Shown here: positions 42,291 to 51,339 of the stretch, piece after piece
Position numbering within the stretch: the first letter of the stretch is position 1
How the letters are laid out: each line of letters opens with the position of its first letter
Assembly (NCBI GenBank): GCA_033283325.1
Contig: JAWMQO010000006.1
Span: forward strand, 263,456-327,455
DNA: 64,000 nt
Direction of reading: 5' to 3'
Origin: Mangrovimicrobium sp033283325
GTDB taxonomy: Bacteria > Pseudomonadota > Gammaproteobacteria > Pseudomonadales > Halieaceae
Translations under genes and position numbers: made by a program
The notes under the pieces: model-generated
Databases searched by the model: none
What the model saw: the letters and a program-made list of their open reading frames with translations, nothing else
What the model was told of the DNA's origin: nothing

Positions 42291-42959
42291 TCAATGGCCA
42301 GGCTCGTCGTTCCACAGCAGTTTATGCATTTGCAGTTGCAGGCGCACCTGCAGGCCGTCTTCCAGTATCCACTCGGCCAGCTCCCGGCCCGACAACTGGC
42401 CGTGGCTGGGGGAGAACAGGATGTCGGAGACCCCGGCGATACCCGGGTACTGGTCGAGGGTGAAGCGCGCCCAGTCGTAGTCCTCGCGGCTACAGATGAC
42501 GAACTTGACCTGGTCCCCGGCACTCAGCAAGGGGATGTTGTCGTAGTCGTTGCGCGCCAGTTCCCCGGAGGCCGGCGTCTTCAGGTCCAGCACCTTGGAT
42601 ACCCTGGGATCGACACCGGCAACGCTCATCGCCCCACTGGTTTCCAGGGAAACCTCGTAGCCCGCGTCACAGAGACGGGACAGCAGGGGCAGGCAATTGG
42701 GCTGGGCCAGGGGCTCGCCCCCGGTCACGGTGACATAGCGGGGCTGATAGCCGGCGACGGTCTCGAGAATATCCTCCAGGCTGCGCATCTCCCCGCCGCT
42801 GAAGGCGTAGGCGGTATCGCAGTAGACACAGCGCAGGGGACAACCGGTCAGGCGCACGAACACCGTCGGCAGGCCGACCGTGCGCGCCTCACCCTGCAGG
42901 GAGTAGAAGATTTCGGTAATGCGCAGGGCTTCGGAACCCTGCGCCGGAATGTCGGACAT
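42291..42959 (-). CDS. queE: 7-carboxy-7-deazaguanine synthase
   Basis: Radical SAM enzyme of 222 aa that converts 6-carboxy-tetrahydropterin to CDG in queuosine synthesis. The cluster motif reads GCPLRCVYCDTAYAF (CxxxCxxC) near residues 33-47. The substrate-binding region YSLQGEARTVGLPTVFVRLT precedes it, and the SAM-binding TVTGGEPLAQP is at about 77-87. It is co-transcribed with queC. Together with folE-derived pterin precursors and QueD (not in the window) it supports tRNA modification. Confidence 0.92.
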   Translation of the reverse strand: MSDIPAQGSEALRITEIFYSLQGEARTVGLPTVFVRLTGCPLRCVYCDTAYAFSGGEMRSLEDILETVAGYQPRYVTVTGGEPLAQPNCLPLLSRLCDAGYEVSLETSGAMSVAGVDPRVSKVLDLKTPASGELARNDYDNIPLLSAGDQVKFVICSREDYDWARFTLDQYPGIAGVSDILFSPSHGQLSGRELAEWILEDGLQVRLQLQMHKLLWNDEPGH

Positions 42960-42972
42960 GGCGCTTACCGAC

Positions 42973-43929
42973 CTAGAAGTTCTCGGCGATGAAATTCTTC
43001 GCCATCGGCACCGCGGGGCTGCCGCTGCTGCCGTACTCGTTGATCACCCGGTCCAGGTACTCCCGGGAACGGGTCCGGTTACCCTTGAGGAAATAGACCT
43101 TGCCCAGCTTGAACATCGCGTCCGGCGCCTTGGGGTTATCCGGGTACTCACTGAGCAGGAGCGAGAAAGCCTGGCGGGAGGACTCGGGGTCCGGCGGATC
43201 GATCACGAGGTAGAGCTCACCCAGCCAGTAGTGGGCGTTCGGGGCGTATTTGCCGTCGGGGTAATCACGAAGGAACTGGTTGAAGGCACCCACCGCTTCA
43301 CCGAATGACTGCTGGCGCACCAGTGCATAGGCCGCGCGATATGCCTCCGCTTCACCAGGAATTTCATCAGCACTGCCCATCGCGGCAGTGGCGCCGAGAG
43401 ACGTTCCACCCCCACTGGCACCGTTTGCCCCGACACTCGCTGCGCCGCCACTCAGGCGCTGGTCGAGATCCCGGTAACGCTCCAGGCTCTGGGACTTGAG
43501 CTGGTTCAGCTCATTGCTCAGTTCTTCCACCCGGCCATTGAGCAGCATGACTTCCTGCCGCAGTTGCTGGACCTGGTTGAAGAGCGAGCCCATGCCACCC
43601 ATGTCGCCAGTGGGGGCGCTTTGCACGGGGGCCGATGCGGGCGGTGTGGTCGTCAGTGCAGGACCGGCGGCGGCGCCACCGACGCCGTAGCTGGTGGCCG
43701 GCGCGGTACTGCCGGAAGGTTGGCTATACGAAGGTGCGGGAGCAGCTTCGTAGCCGGAATCACTGCCCCCGGTTTCTTCGGGCGCAACGGTTGCCGGGGA
43801 AGCCGGGGTGGTGCTGGCACCGCGCTCCGCTTCCACGTCGACGTAATCCTGTGCACAAGCCGTAAAGCAGAACGGGCTGGTCACCAGGACCAGCCCGCTT
43901 GCCACAAGCCATTTGCTCATGTTCGCCAT
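42973..43929 (-). CDS. cpoB: Cell division coordinator CpoB (YbgF)
   Basis: Periplasmic protein of 318 aa of the Tol-Pal system. A signal peptide (WLVASGLVLVTSPFCFTACAQ) is followed by a Ser/Ala/Pro-rich low-complexity linker (about 30-105). A coiled-coil trimerisation helix (FNQVQQLRQEVMLLNGRVEE) follows, and then TPR repeats (about 195-310: AYALVRQQSFGEAVGAFNQF, PNAHYWLGELYLV, APDAMFKLGKVYFLKGN). CpoB links cell-wall synthesis by PBP1B to outer-membrane constriction. The linker is longer than in E. coli. It lies seven bases after pal. Confidence 0.9.
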   Translation of the reverse strand: MANMSKWLVASGLVLVTSPFCFTACAQDYVDVEAERGASTTPASPATVAPEETGGSDSGYEAAPAPSYSQPSGSTAPATSYGVGGAAAGPALTTTPPASAPVQSAPTGDMGGMGSLFNQVQQLRQEVMLLNGRVEELSNELNQLKSQSLERYRDLDQRLSGGAASVGANGASGGGTSLGATAAMGSADEIPGEAEAYRAAYALVRQQSFGEAVGAFNQFLRDYPDGKYAPNAHYWLGELYLVIDPPDPESSRQAFSLLLSEYPDNPKAPDAMFKLGKVYFLKGNRTRSREYLDRVINEYGSSGSPAVPMAKNFIAENF

Positions 43930-43936
43930 AGGCGTA

Positions 43937-44458
43937 TTACTTCAGTTCTACGCGCCGGTTCTGGGACCAGTTTGACTCACCGCTTCCCATAGCCAGGGGG
44001 CGCTCTTCACCATAGCTGACGGTTTCGATGCGGTAGCTGGGGATGCCGTTGACGACCATGTAGTCGCGTACCGCATTGGCACGACGCTCGCCCAGGGCCA
44101 TGTTGTACTCGCGGGTACCGCGCTCGTCGGTGTTGCCTTCCAGGCGAACCGACTCTTCGTTGTTCTTGAAGTACTCGATGTAGGCGTTCAGGGCTTCGAT
44201 GGCTTCCGGCTTCAGGGTGTAGCTGTCGAAGTCGAAGTAGAAAACGTTGCCGTAGCTGGTAGCGGCGTCGCGCAGGCGCTGCTGCTCAGCGGCGGCCGCG
44301 GCTACGCGCTGCTGTTCCGCCTGGGCTGCGGCCGCAGCATCTGCCGCCGCTTGCGCAGCTGCGTCATCTTCTTTCTTGGAGCTGCTGGAACAGGCAGCCA
44401 CCATTGCCGCCGTCAGCAGCACAATTACAGCTTTACTGGCAACAGACAGGTATTTCAT
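43937..44458 (-). CDS. pal: Peptidoglycan-associated lipoprotein Pal
   Basis: Outer-membrane lipoprotein of 173 aa. The lipobox AAMVAACSS gives Cys near residue 23. An Ala/Gln-rich spacer (about 35-65) leads to an OmpA-like peptidoglycan-binding domain with VYFDFDS-type opening (NVFYFDFDSYTLKPEA) and GNTDERGTREYNMALGERRA. Pal anchors the outer membrane to peptidoglycan and binds TolB. The ATG at 44458 has AAGGAAGGGA upstream; an earlier in-frame start at 44494 has none. Confidence 0.95.
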   Translation of the reverse strand: MKYLSVASKAVIVLLTAAMVAACSSSSKKEDDAAAQAAADAAAAAQAEQQRVAAAAAEQQRLRDAATSYGNVFYFDFDSYTLKPEAIEALNAYIEYFKNNEESVRLEGNTDERGTREYNMALGERRANAVRDYMVVNGIPSYRIETVSYGEERPLAMGSGESNWSQNRRVELK

Positions 44459-44509
44459 ATGTCCCTTCCTTAAAGAGATAGTATCTTGATTCAAGAGTTT
44501 TGAGCCCGG

Positions 44510-45811
44510 TCAGCGGCTCATATAGGGTGACCATGCCGGCTCGCGCACATCACCTTCTCGTGCCGGCAGCCGGAATTTAACACCGCCGTCCACGGATACT
44601 GCTGCCAGTATGCCGCGGCCGTCATGTTTAGTCGCGTACAATACCATAGAGCCATTGGGCGCGATACTGGGACTTTCGTCGAGAGCCGTGGAAGTCAGTA
44701 CTTGCATGCGGTCAGTGACCAGATCCATCACCGCAATGTGGAAACGCCGGTCCCGCTGGTGCACGACAACGACGTTGCGACCGTCCTGGGCCACCCGGGC
44801 CCGGGCGTTGTAGCCCCCTTCGAAAGTCACCCTGTCGATGCTGCCGGTGCGCAGGTCGTAGCGGTAAATCTGCGGCCGGCCACCGCGGTCCGAGGTAAAC
44901 AGCAGTGAGCGCCCGTCGGGCATCCAGGTCGGCTCGGTATCAATGGCGTAGTGGCGGGTAACCCGGGTGAGTTGCCTGGTGGCCAGGTTCATCAGGTAGA
45001 TATCCGGGCTGCCATCCTTGGATAGCACCATCGCCATGTTATTGCCGTCGGGGGACCAGGCCGGCGAACCGTTCAGGCCCTTGAAGTTGGTCAGCTGTTC
45101 GCGACTGCCGGTCATCAGGTTCTGGCGGTAGATCGCCGGGCGCCCGGTCTCGAAGGAGACGTAGGCGATCTCCTGGCCGTCCGGCGACCAGTTGGGGGCC
45201 AGCACCGGCTCGCGGGATTCCAGCAGCACGATGGGGCGGGCGCCATCGGAATCCGACAGGGTCAGGCGGAAGTAATCCTTTTCGCCGGGAACATGGCTGA
45301 CCGCAACGTAGAGGAGCCGGGTGGCGAACGCCCCGGGGATGCCCGTGAGCTTCTCATAGACCGCATCGGAAACCCGGTGGGCAAGCATTCGCGCTTCGTT
45401 GACCGAACCGGTCTCGGTGCCGGTGGCAGCCTGCTTCTGCCGCACCACGTCGTAGAGCTGGTAGTCCACCCGCATCTGGCCGCCCTGTACCGATACCCGG
45501 CCGATCAGCAGGTACTCCGCGCTGATGGCACGCCAGTCGCGATAGAAAATATCCTGCTCGCGGCTGGGCCTGCCGAGCATGTCAGAACGGGAGATCGGAG
45601 CGAACTGGCCGCTGCGCGAGAGGTCCGAGTCGACGATACCTGCGACATCCTCGGGCGAGGCGAGGCCCTCGCCCTGCCAGGCGAAAGGCACGACGGCAAT
45701 GGCGGTGGGATTGTCGATCCCCTGGGTGATCTCGATGGCGAGTTCCGCCCGCGCGCCGTGTGCGAGCAAAGCCAACAATAGCGGCGCGAAGGCCATCAGC
45801 AACCGTTTCAT
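44510..45811 (-). CDS. tolB: Tol-Pal system protein TolB
   Basis: Periplasmic protein of 433 aa. A signal peptide (MAFAPLLLALLAHGARA) is followed by the N-terminal alpha/beta domain (AIAVVPFAWQGEG) and a six-bladed propeller of repeats such as NWSPDGQEIAYVSFETGRP and AWSPDGNNMAMVLSKDGSP. TolB mediates the TolA-Pal cycle during cell constriction. Its ATG overlaps the tolA stop by one base (TGATG). Confidence 0.95.
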   Translation of the reverse strand: MKRLLMAFAPLLLALLAHGARAELAIEITQGIDNPTAIAVVPFAWQGEGLASPEDVAGIVDSDLSRSGQFAPISRSDMLGRPSREQDIFYRDWRAISAEYLLIGRVSVQGGQMRVDYQLYDVVRQKQAATGTETGSVNEARMLAHRVSDAVYEKLTGIPGAFATRLLYVAVSHVPGEKDYFRLTLSDSDGARPIVLLESREPVLAPNWSPDGQEIAYVSFETGRPAIYRQNLMTGSREQLTNFKGLNGSPAWSPDGNNMAMVLSKDGSPDIYLMNLATRQLTRVTRHYAIDTEPTWMPDGRSLLFTSDRGGRPQIYRYDLRTGSIDRVTFEGGYNARARVAQDGRNVVVVHQRDRRFHIAVMDLVTDRMQVLTSTALDESPSIAPNGSMVLYATKHDGRGILAAVSVDGGVKFRLPAREGDVREPAWSPYMSR

Positions 45812-46557
45812 CAGTAACGCAAATCCTCTGGTCTGAATATCAGGCGAAAACGCCTGAATGTACGTTCGAATTCTTCTGTGGGCAGGTTTCTCAACTCGGG
45901 AAAACTGCCCGCCTTGTTCACCGCGTTGACCGCGGAGCGGTCAAAGGCCGCGTTGCCACTGGAGCGTATCACCGTGACGCTGACAATTTCACCCGTGGGT
46001 ACCAGTTGCAGGCGCAATTCGGCCTCCATGCCATTGCGGGCGCTGGGCGGCCGGCTCCAGTAGCCGACTACGGTCTGCTGGATCAGGGCGGCGTAACTGT
46101 TGGCCAACTCGTCGGCGGTCGCCGCGGCCTCCAGGGCCTCGTTCTCCGCGGAGATGGCACGGGCGAGATCCTGCCGCGCAATCCGCGCCAGTTCCTCGTC
46201 GGAGATCTTCGGTTCGGGCTTCGGCTCCGGTTTCGGCTCTGCCTTGGGCTGGGGTTTCGGTTCCGCTTTGGGCTCCGGTTTGGGCTTGGGCGCCGGCTTC
46301 GGCTGTGGCTTGGGTTGCGCCTTCGGCACCGGTTTGGGCTGCGGTTTCGGCTTGGGTTGTAGCTCGCTGGCGTCCACCAGGCGGGCCTCGATGGCCTTCG
46401 GAATGACCCGCGCCTGGATTACTTTGGCTTCGGAACTGCTCTCCCAGTGGAACAGCATGGCGGCCACGATCAGCGCGTGCAGCCCTACCGATGCCAAAGC
46501 CGGGCGCAGGACGATGCGCGGCATCACCGGCCGTGCGTAGACCGACTCGGCGTTCAA
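45811..46557 (-). CDS. tolA: TolA with Pro/Lys-rich central domain
   Basis: Inner-membrane protein of 248 aa that spans the periplasm and links TolQR to Pal/TolB. One membrane helix near residues 18-36 (LRPALASVGLHALIVAAMLF) is followed by a central region of about 55 residues built of PKP/KPEPK repeats, in place of the Ala/Lys-rich helix of E. coli TolA. A helical segment (about 105-140) and a TonB/TolA C-terminal domain (GYWSRPPSARNGMEAELRLQL, VIRSSGNAAFDRSAVNAV) complete it. The start is a TTG that overlaps the tolR stop (TTGA); ATG at codon 12 is an alternative. Confidence 0.88.
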   Translation of the reverse strand: MNAESVYARPVMPRIVLRPALASVGLHALIVAAMLFHWESSSEAKVIQARVIPKAIEARLVDASELQPKPKPQPKPVPKAQPKPQPKPAPKPKPEPKAEPKPQPKAEPKPEPKPEPKISDEELARIARQDLARAISAENEALEAAATADELANSYAALIQQTVVGYWSRPPSARNGMEAELRLQLVPTGEIVSVTVIRSSGNAAFDRSAVNAVNKAGSFPELRNLPTEEFERTFRRFRLIFRPEDLRY

Positions 46558-46973
46558 TTCGGGTCCTCGGTCACCAGGCCGACGTTGGGTGCCCCCGCTT
46601 CCTGCAGGGCGACCATCACGGTGACCACCTGGCCGTAGGGCACGGAGCGGTCGCCCCAGATCAGCACTGGCGTATCCGGCTTGCGACGCATCACGGTAGA
46701 GACCCGCTCGCGGATCGTGGCCAGTTCCAGTACCTGCTTCTCGTTGCCGAGGTTGAGGAAGAGCTGGCCCTGGGCATCTACCGAGACGATGAGAGGCTCG
46801 CTGTCCTGGTTTTCCACCGGTTCGGCGCTGGCCTCGGGCAGCTCCACCTGCACGCCCTGCATCAGCATTGGCGCGGTCACCATGAAAATGATCAGCAGTA
46901 CCAGCATCACGTCGATGTAGGGCACGACGTTGATCTCGGACATCGGCTTGCGCTTGTTTCGCGTACGATTCAC
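46554..46973 (-). CDS. tolR: TolR
   Basis: Inner-membrane protein of 139 aa. One transmembrane helix (about 17-36) carries the proton-path Asp in INVVPYIDVMLVLLIIFMVT. The periplasmic ExbD-like domain has LPEASAEPVENQDSEPLIVS and TPVLIWGDRSVPYGQVVTVM. It works with TolQ as a proton-driven motor for TolA. The gene overlaps tolA by four bases. Confidence 0.95.
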   Translation of the reverse strand: MNRTRNKRKPMSEINVVPYIDVMLVLLIIFMVTAPMLMQGVQVELPEASAEPVENQDSEPLIVSVDAQGQLFLNLGNEKQVLELATIRERVSTVMRRKPDTPVLIWGDRSVPYGQVVTVMVALQEAGAPNVGLVTEDPN

Positions 46974-46979
46974 GGCAGC

Positions 46980-47696
46980 TTACCCGGCCTTGCGGTCCTT
47001 GCGTCGCGTCGAGTAGGCCTGCCGGTAGAGGATGCTGGAGAACTCATCGGAGAAGGTATCGTAGCGGTTACTGAACACTTCGACCTTGGCGGCGAAGCGG
47101 TTGAAGGCCAGCACTGCGGGGATCGCCGCGAACAGGCCCATGGCGGTGGCCACCAGGGCCTCGGAGATACCCGGCGCCACGGTGGCGAGGGTTGCCTGGG
47201 TGGCGTTGGCCAGGCCACGGAAGGAGTGCATGATGCCCCACACCGTGCCGAAGAGGCCGATGTAGGGGCTGGTGGAACCAACCGAGGCGAGGAATGCGAG
47301 ATGGCGCTCGAGGCGCTCTTCCTCACGCATCATCGCCACCCGCATGGCCCGGCGGGAACCCTCGACGATAGCCTCTGAATCCATGTCGGATTGCTGCGCC
47401 AGGCGGGAGAACTCCTTGAAGCCCGCGCGGAAGATGCTTTCCATACCGAGGATCGCATGCCCTTCAGCGGCCCTTTCGTTACCTTCCCGGTAGAGCTGCG
47501 AGAGATCGATGCCGGACCAGAAACGCTCCTCGAAGTCGTAGGCCTCTTCCTTTGCGTTGCGCAGGTAGAGAAAGCGCTGCACGATCATGTACCAGGACAG
47601 CACCGAGGCCGCCAACAGGATGCCCATCACCAACTGCACGGTGAAACTGGCGTTCCATACCAGTTCAAGCAGGCTTAACTGCTCTTCCAAAATCAA
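46980..47696 (-). CDS. tolQ: TolQ
   Basis: Inner-membrane motor protein of 238 aa with three helices: about 15-38 (FTVQLVMGILLAASVLSWYM), 135-160 (STSPYIGLFGTVWGIMHSF) and 170-195 (APGISEALVATAMGLFAAIP). The pattern matches ExbB/TolQ proteins. It forms the proton channel with TolR and drives TolA. It follows ybgC after 37 bases in the tol-pal operon. Confidence 0.95.
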   Translation of the reverse strand: MILEEQLSLLELVWNASFTVQLVMGILLAASVLSWYMIVQRFLYLRNAKEEAYDFEERFWSGIDLSQLYREGNERAAEGHAILGMESIFRAGFKEFSRLAQQSDMDSEAIVEGSRRAMRVAMMREEERLERHLAFLASVGSTSPYIGLFGTVWGIMHSFRGLANATQATLATVAPGISEALVATAMGLFAAIPAVLAFNRFAAKVEVFSNRYDTFSDEFSSILYRQAYSTRRKDRKAG

Positions 47697-47732
47697 ATCC
47701 CCTCTCGTCTTCGGCGGGCTTCGGCCTGCCGC

Positions 47733-48137
47733 TTAGTTGTTATCCAGGCTGTGCCTGATTTCCTCTGGTATGCGCCGCGGCCGCATGCTGCCGCGATCGA
47801 CGCAGGCTATCCCGACGGAGCCCTCCACCAGTACTTCGTTGCCGCGCCGCACTGACTGGCGCAGCGTCATCGCCGCGCCGCGCAGGGCTTCGACCGCGAC
47901 AGTCGCTTCAATTTCGTCATCCAGCCGGGCCGGTGCCCGGTAGTTCAGGGCCACGTCACGGACCACGAACATCAGCTCGCGGTTGAAGATGAAATCCTTG
48001 CCGAAGCCGAGCGAACGCAGGAACTCGGTCCGCGCCCGCTCCATGTACTTCAGGTAATTGACGTAGTAGACAATACCACCGGCATCCGTATCTTCAATGT
48101 AGACGCGCAAAGGCAGTGAAAATTCCGCAATCTCCAT
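47733..48137 (-). CDS. ybgC: Tol-Pal associated acyl-CoA thioesterase YbgC
   Basis: Cytoplasmic hotdog-fold thioesterase of 134 aa. The active-site pattern VYIEDTDAGGIVYYVNYLKY with Asp is intact. YbgC hydrolyses short- and medium-chain acyl-CoA and interacts with phospholipid-synthesis enzymes in E. coli. Its ATG overlaps the ruvB stop by one base (TGATG), so it is coupled to ruvB, and tolQ follows. Confidence 0.93.
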   Translation of the reverse strand: MEIAEFSLPLRVYIEDTDAGGIVYYVNYLKYMERARTEFLRSLGFGKDFIFNRELMFVVRDVALNYRAPARLDDEIEATVAVEALRGAAMTLRQSVRRGNEVLVEGSVGIACVDRGSMRPRRIPEEIRHSLDNN

Positions 48138-49252
48138 CAGGCCTCGCCGTCATCCCTGCCTTTGGATTCCAGGCCCTTGGAATCCGGGCCTTCGGAATCC
48201 ACGCCTTCAGGATCGAGATCGAGCGGCAGGGTCGAGGCTGTGGCCCCGCCGGGCTGCGGCAGGCCGAAGTGCAGGTAGGCGTTGCGGGTCACCATGCGCC
48301 CGCGCGGGGTGCGCACCATGAAGCCCTGCTGGATCAGGTAGGGCTCGAGCACGTCCTCGATGGTGCCGCGCTCCTCGGAGATGGCCGCCGCCAGGCTGTC
48401 CACCCCCACCGGGCCGCCGTCGAACTTCTCGATCATGGCGAGCAGGAGGCGGCGATCCTGGTGATCGAAACCCTGCTGGTCGACGCTGAGCATGTCCAGG
48501 GCGCGATCCGCCACGCTGTCGCTGATATGCCCGTCGGCCTTCACCTCGGCGTAATCGCGCACCCGCCGCAGCAGGCGGTTGGCGATACGCGGCGTGCCGC
48601 GTGAGCGCCGCGCCACTTCGCTTGCGCCCTTGGCGTCGATGTCGATGCCCAGGATACCCGCGGAGCGGGCGACGATGTGGGCCAGATCATCCACGGCGTA
48701 GAATTCCAGGCGCTGGACGATGCCGAAACGATCCCGCAGGGGCGAGGTCAGCAGGCCGGCGCGGGTGGTCGCTCCCACCAGGGTAAAGGGCGGCAGCTCC
48801 AGCTTGATCGAACGCGCCGCCGGCCCCTCGCCGATCATGATATCGAGCTGGTAATCCTCCATCGCCGGGTACAGCACCTCCTCCACGTAGGGGCTGAGGC
48901 GGTGGATCTCGTCGATGAACAGGACGTCGCCGGGTTCCAGGTTGGTCAGCAGGGCGGCGATATCACCGGCCTTTTCCAGTACCGGGCCGGATGTTGTCTT
49001 CAGTGACACGCCCATCTCGTGGGCGATGATGCTGGCCAGGGTGGTCTTGCCGAGACCGGGCGGGCCAAAAATCAGGGTGTGGTCGAGGGGCTCGCCGCGG
49101 GCTTTCGCCGCCTCGAGGAAAATGCCCATCTGCTCCCGCACCACCGGCTGGCCGACATATTCCTCCAGGGATTTGGGCCGGATGGCCCGGTCCATGGCGT
49201 CCTCGCCGGGGCCTGTGGCGGAGGGTGCGATGAGGCGATCGGTCTCGATCAT
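48137..49252 (-). CDS. ruvB: Holliday junction branch-migration ATPase RuvB
   Basis: AAA+ ATPase of 371 aa that drives branch migration with RuvA. Walker A is GPPGLGKTTLA (about 63-73) and Walker B LFIDEIHRLSP. The sensor motif GATTRAGLLTSPLRDRFG and the winged-helix C-terminus (GFMVRTPRGRMVTRNAYLHF) are complete. A C-terminal tail of about 35 residues, rich in Asp/Gly/Ser with near-repeats (PEGVDSEGPDSKGLESKGRD), exceeds the normal length. Its ATG overlaps the ruvA stop (TGATG). Confidence 0.96.
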   Translation of the reverse strand: MIETDRLIAPSATGPGEDAMDRAIRPKSLEEYVGQPVVREQMGIFLEAAKARGEPLDHTLIFGPPGLGKTTLASIIAHEMGVSLKTTSGPVLEKAGDIAALLTNLEPGDVLFIDEIHRLSPYVEEVLYPAMEDYQLDIMIGEGPAARSIKLELPPFTLVGATTRAGLLTSPLRDRFGIVQRLEFYAVDDLAHIVARSAGILGIDIDAKGASEVARRSRGTPRIANRLLRRVRDYAEVKADGHISDSVADRALDMLSVDQQGFDHQDRRLLLAMIEKFDGGPVGVDSLAAAISEERGTIEDVLEPYLIQQGFMVRTPRGRMVTRNAYLHFGLPQPGGATASTLPLDLDPEGVDSEGPDSKGLESKGRDDGEA

Positions 49253-49866
49253 CAGGCGCTCACCACAGACCTGAGGGCGCGGCGGATCAGCTCCTCGCTA
49301 TCGACCACGCTGTCGTCGTTGACCGCGGCAACCATTTTCGCCGCCTCGGTGGGTTTGTAACCCAGCGCCACCAGGGCTCCCTCGGCATCGGCGATGATCG
49401 CACCGGGCCGGGCCGTGGGTGCGGAGCCTGCCTGTGCCGAACCGCCATCGGTAGATGCGAGCCAGTCCTTGAGCTTGTCGCGCAACTCCATCACCAGACG
49501 TTCGGCGGTCTTGCGACCCACCCCCGGCAAGGCCACCAGGGTGGAGACCTCCTCGCGCTGTACGCAACGCACGAAGGCATCGCTCTCCATACCCGATAGA
49601 ATCGCCAGCGCCAGCTTGGGGCCGACATTGCTGACCTTGATCAACAGGCGGAACAGCTCGCGATCGCTGGCTTCGATAAAACCGTAGAGGGTGTGGGCAT
49701 CCTCACGCACCGCGTGATGGGTCACCAGTGAGATATCAGCGCCCGGTTCGGGCAGCTGGAACAGCGTTGTCAGCGGCACCTGCAGCTCATAGCCGACGCC
49801 GCCCACATCCACCAGTATTTCCGGCGGCTGCTTGTGTACCAGTTTGCCGCTTATTCGTCCTATCAT
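49252..49866 (-). CDS. ruvA: Holliday junction DNA helicase subunit RuvA
   Basis: DNA-binding protein of 204 aa that holds the four-way junction for RuvB and RuvC. The OB-fold N-terminus (MIGRISGKLVHKQPPEILVD) and helix-hairpin-helix motifs (ISNVGPKLALAILSG-like, LVALPGVGRKTAERLVMELR) are intact. The C-terminal domain III (about 155-204) with ALVALGYKPTEAAKMVAAVN binds RuvB. It lies between ruvC and ruvB. Confidence 0.96.
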   Translation of the reverse strand: MIGRISGKLVHKQPPEILVDVGGVGYELQVPLTTLFQLPEPGADISLVTHHAVREDAHTLYGFIEASDRELFRLLIKVSNVGPKLALAILSGMESDAFVRCVQREEVSTLVALPGVGRKTAERLVMELRDKLKDWLASTDGGSAQAGSAPTARPGAIIADAEGALVALGYKPTEAAKMVAAVNDDSVVDSEELIRRALRSVVSA

Positions 49867-49902
49867 TCCGCCCTGCCCGATTTTTTGCCTGTCAGCGCGC
49901 AG

Positions 49903-50421
49903 CTAGCGCAGGCGTCGCCGGCGCACCGCAGTGGCGCCGGCCATGTTTATCATACTCTGCTGGGTGTGCGCGTGGCACAAGGCCGCCGCCAGCGCATCCG
50001 CCGCGTCCTCCTGGGGTTCCGCCGGCAGTTTGAGCAGCACCTTTACCATGTGCTGTACCTGCGCCTTGTCCGCGGCGCCGGTACCCACCACGGATTGCTT
50101 GATCTGCCGCGCCGAATACTCGGATACCGGCATGCCCCGGGTGGCGCAGGCGACAATCGCTGCGCCGCGGGCCTGGCCGAGCTTCAGGGCCGAACCCGCG
50201 CTCCGGGCCATGAACACCTGCTCGATGGCCAGGTACTGGGGGCAGTGGGTTTCCACCAGCTCCACCAAACTGTCGTGAATCACCCGCAGGCGCTCGGGAA
50301 GCTCGGCGTCGGGCAGCCTGATCACGCCACTGGTAACGTAATGACTGCGCCCACCCTCGAACTGGATGATGCCGAAACCGGTTTTGCGGGAACCGGGATC
50401 GATTCCCAGGATAAGCGGCAT
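49903..50421 (-). CDS. ruvC: Holliday junction resolvase RuvC
   Basis: Endonuclease of 172 aa that cleaves Holliday junctions. The first catalytic Asp is in ILGIDPGSRKTGFG. The conserved Glu is in YLAIEQVFMARSAGSALKLG, and the last acidic pair in QEDAADALAAALCHAH. The C-terminus is basic (AVRRRRLR). It is followed by ruvA after 36 bases. Confidence 0.96.
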   Translation of the reverse strand: MPLILGIDPGSRKTGFGIIQFEGGRSHYVTSGVIRLPDAELPERLRVIHDSLVELVETHCPQYLAIEQVFMARSAGSALKLGQARGAAIVACATRGMPVSEYSARQIKQSVVGTGAADKAQVQHMVKVLLKLPAEPQEDAADALAAALCHAHTQQSMINMAGATAVRRRRLR

Positions 50422-50523
50422 AACAAGAAGTACCGTAGACTCTGCCCCGTTGACCCATTATGTACAAATTTACAGGTCGGGTCAGCCCGGGATGTGCCGG
50501 AATACGCCTCCGCGACCGGGGCT

Positions 50524-51276
50524 TCAGCCCTCGGAGAGGCTGGCGAGCACCTCGTCGGGGATATCGACGTTGGTGTAGACGTTTTGCACGTCGTCGAGGT
50601 CTTCCAGGGCGTCCACCAGACCCATGATCTTTTCCGCGCCCTCGGCATCCACCGGCACGGTGGTGGAAGCCTGCATGGTCACTTCGCCGCTATCGGCCTT
50701 CAGGCCGGCGTCCTCGAGGGCGGACTTGATGGCGGAGAACTCTTCCCAGGGGGTGACGACGTCGATGGAACCGTCGTTGTGGGTCTCGATGTCCTCTGCG
50801 CCGGCTTCCAGCGCGACTTCCATCACCTGTTCTTCGTCGGTACCGGGCGCAAATGAGATCTGGCCGACCCGATTGAACAGGTAGGCCACGGAACCGTCGG
50901 TGCCGAGGTTGCCGCCGCGCTTGCTGAAGGCGTGGCGCACTTCGGCGACGGTGCGATTGCGGTTATCCGTCATCGCCTCTACCAGCACCGCGATGCCGCC
51001 GGCGGCATAACCTTCATAGGTCAGCTCTTCCATGTTGTCGGTGTCGTTTTCACCGGCACCGCGAGCGATCGCCCGGTCGATGGTGTCGCGAGTCATGTTG
51101 GCGCCGAGGGCCTTGTCCACCGCGGCACGCAGGCGAGGGTTGTCTTCAGGCACGGAACCGCCGAGACGTGCTGCTATCACCAGCTCACGGATCAGCTTGG
51201 TGAAAATCTTGCCGCGCTTGGCGTCCTGTGCCGCCTTGCGGTGTTTGATATTGGCCCATTTACTGTGCCCGGCCAT
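50524..51276 (-). CDS. YebC/PmpR (TACO1) family protein
   Basis: Cytoplasmic protein of 250 aa. The N-terminal signature AGHSKWANIKHRKAAQDAKR and the segment GGNLGTDGSVAYLFNRVGQI are diagnostic. The family was first annotated as a transcription regulator (PmpR) and more recent work links members to translation of proline stretches. The acidic C-terminus (DALEDLDDVQNVYTNVDIPD) is complete. It lies 102 bases upstream of ruvC and probably belongs to the same transcript. Confidence 0.94.
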   Translation of the reverse strand: MAGHSKWANIKHRKAAQDAKRGKIFTKLIRELVIAARLGGSVPEDNPRLRAAVDKALGANMTRDTIDRAIARGAGENDTDNMEELTYEGYAAGGIAVLVEAMTDNRNRTVAEVRHAFSKRGGNLGTDGSVAYLFNRVGQISFAPGTDEEQVMEVALEAGAEDIETHNDGSIDVVTPWEEFSAIKSALEDAGLKADSGEVTMQASTTVPVDAEGAEKIMGLVDALEDLDDVQNVYTNVDIPDEVLASLSEG

Positions 51277-51339
51277 ACGCGCCTCTCGCTACTCGCTTTC
51301 CGATTGCTGCTGCCCGCTTTCAGTCCTTGTCGCCCACGC

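Noticed and set aside
46215..46375. Tandem repeats as a mobile or CRISPR-like array
   Set aside because: The repeats encode the Pro/Lys arm of TolA in frame and have no regular spacers.
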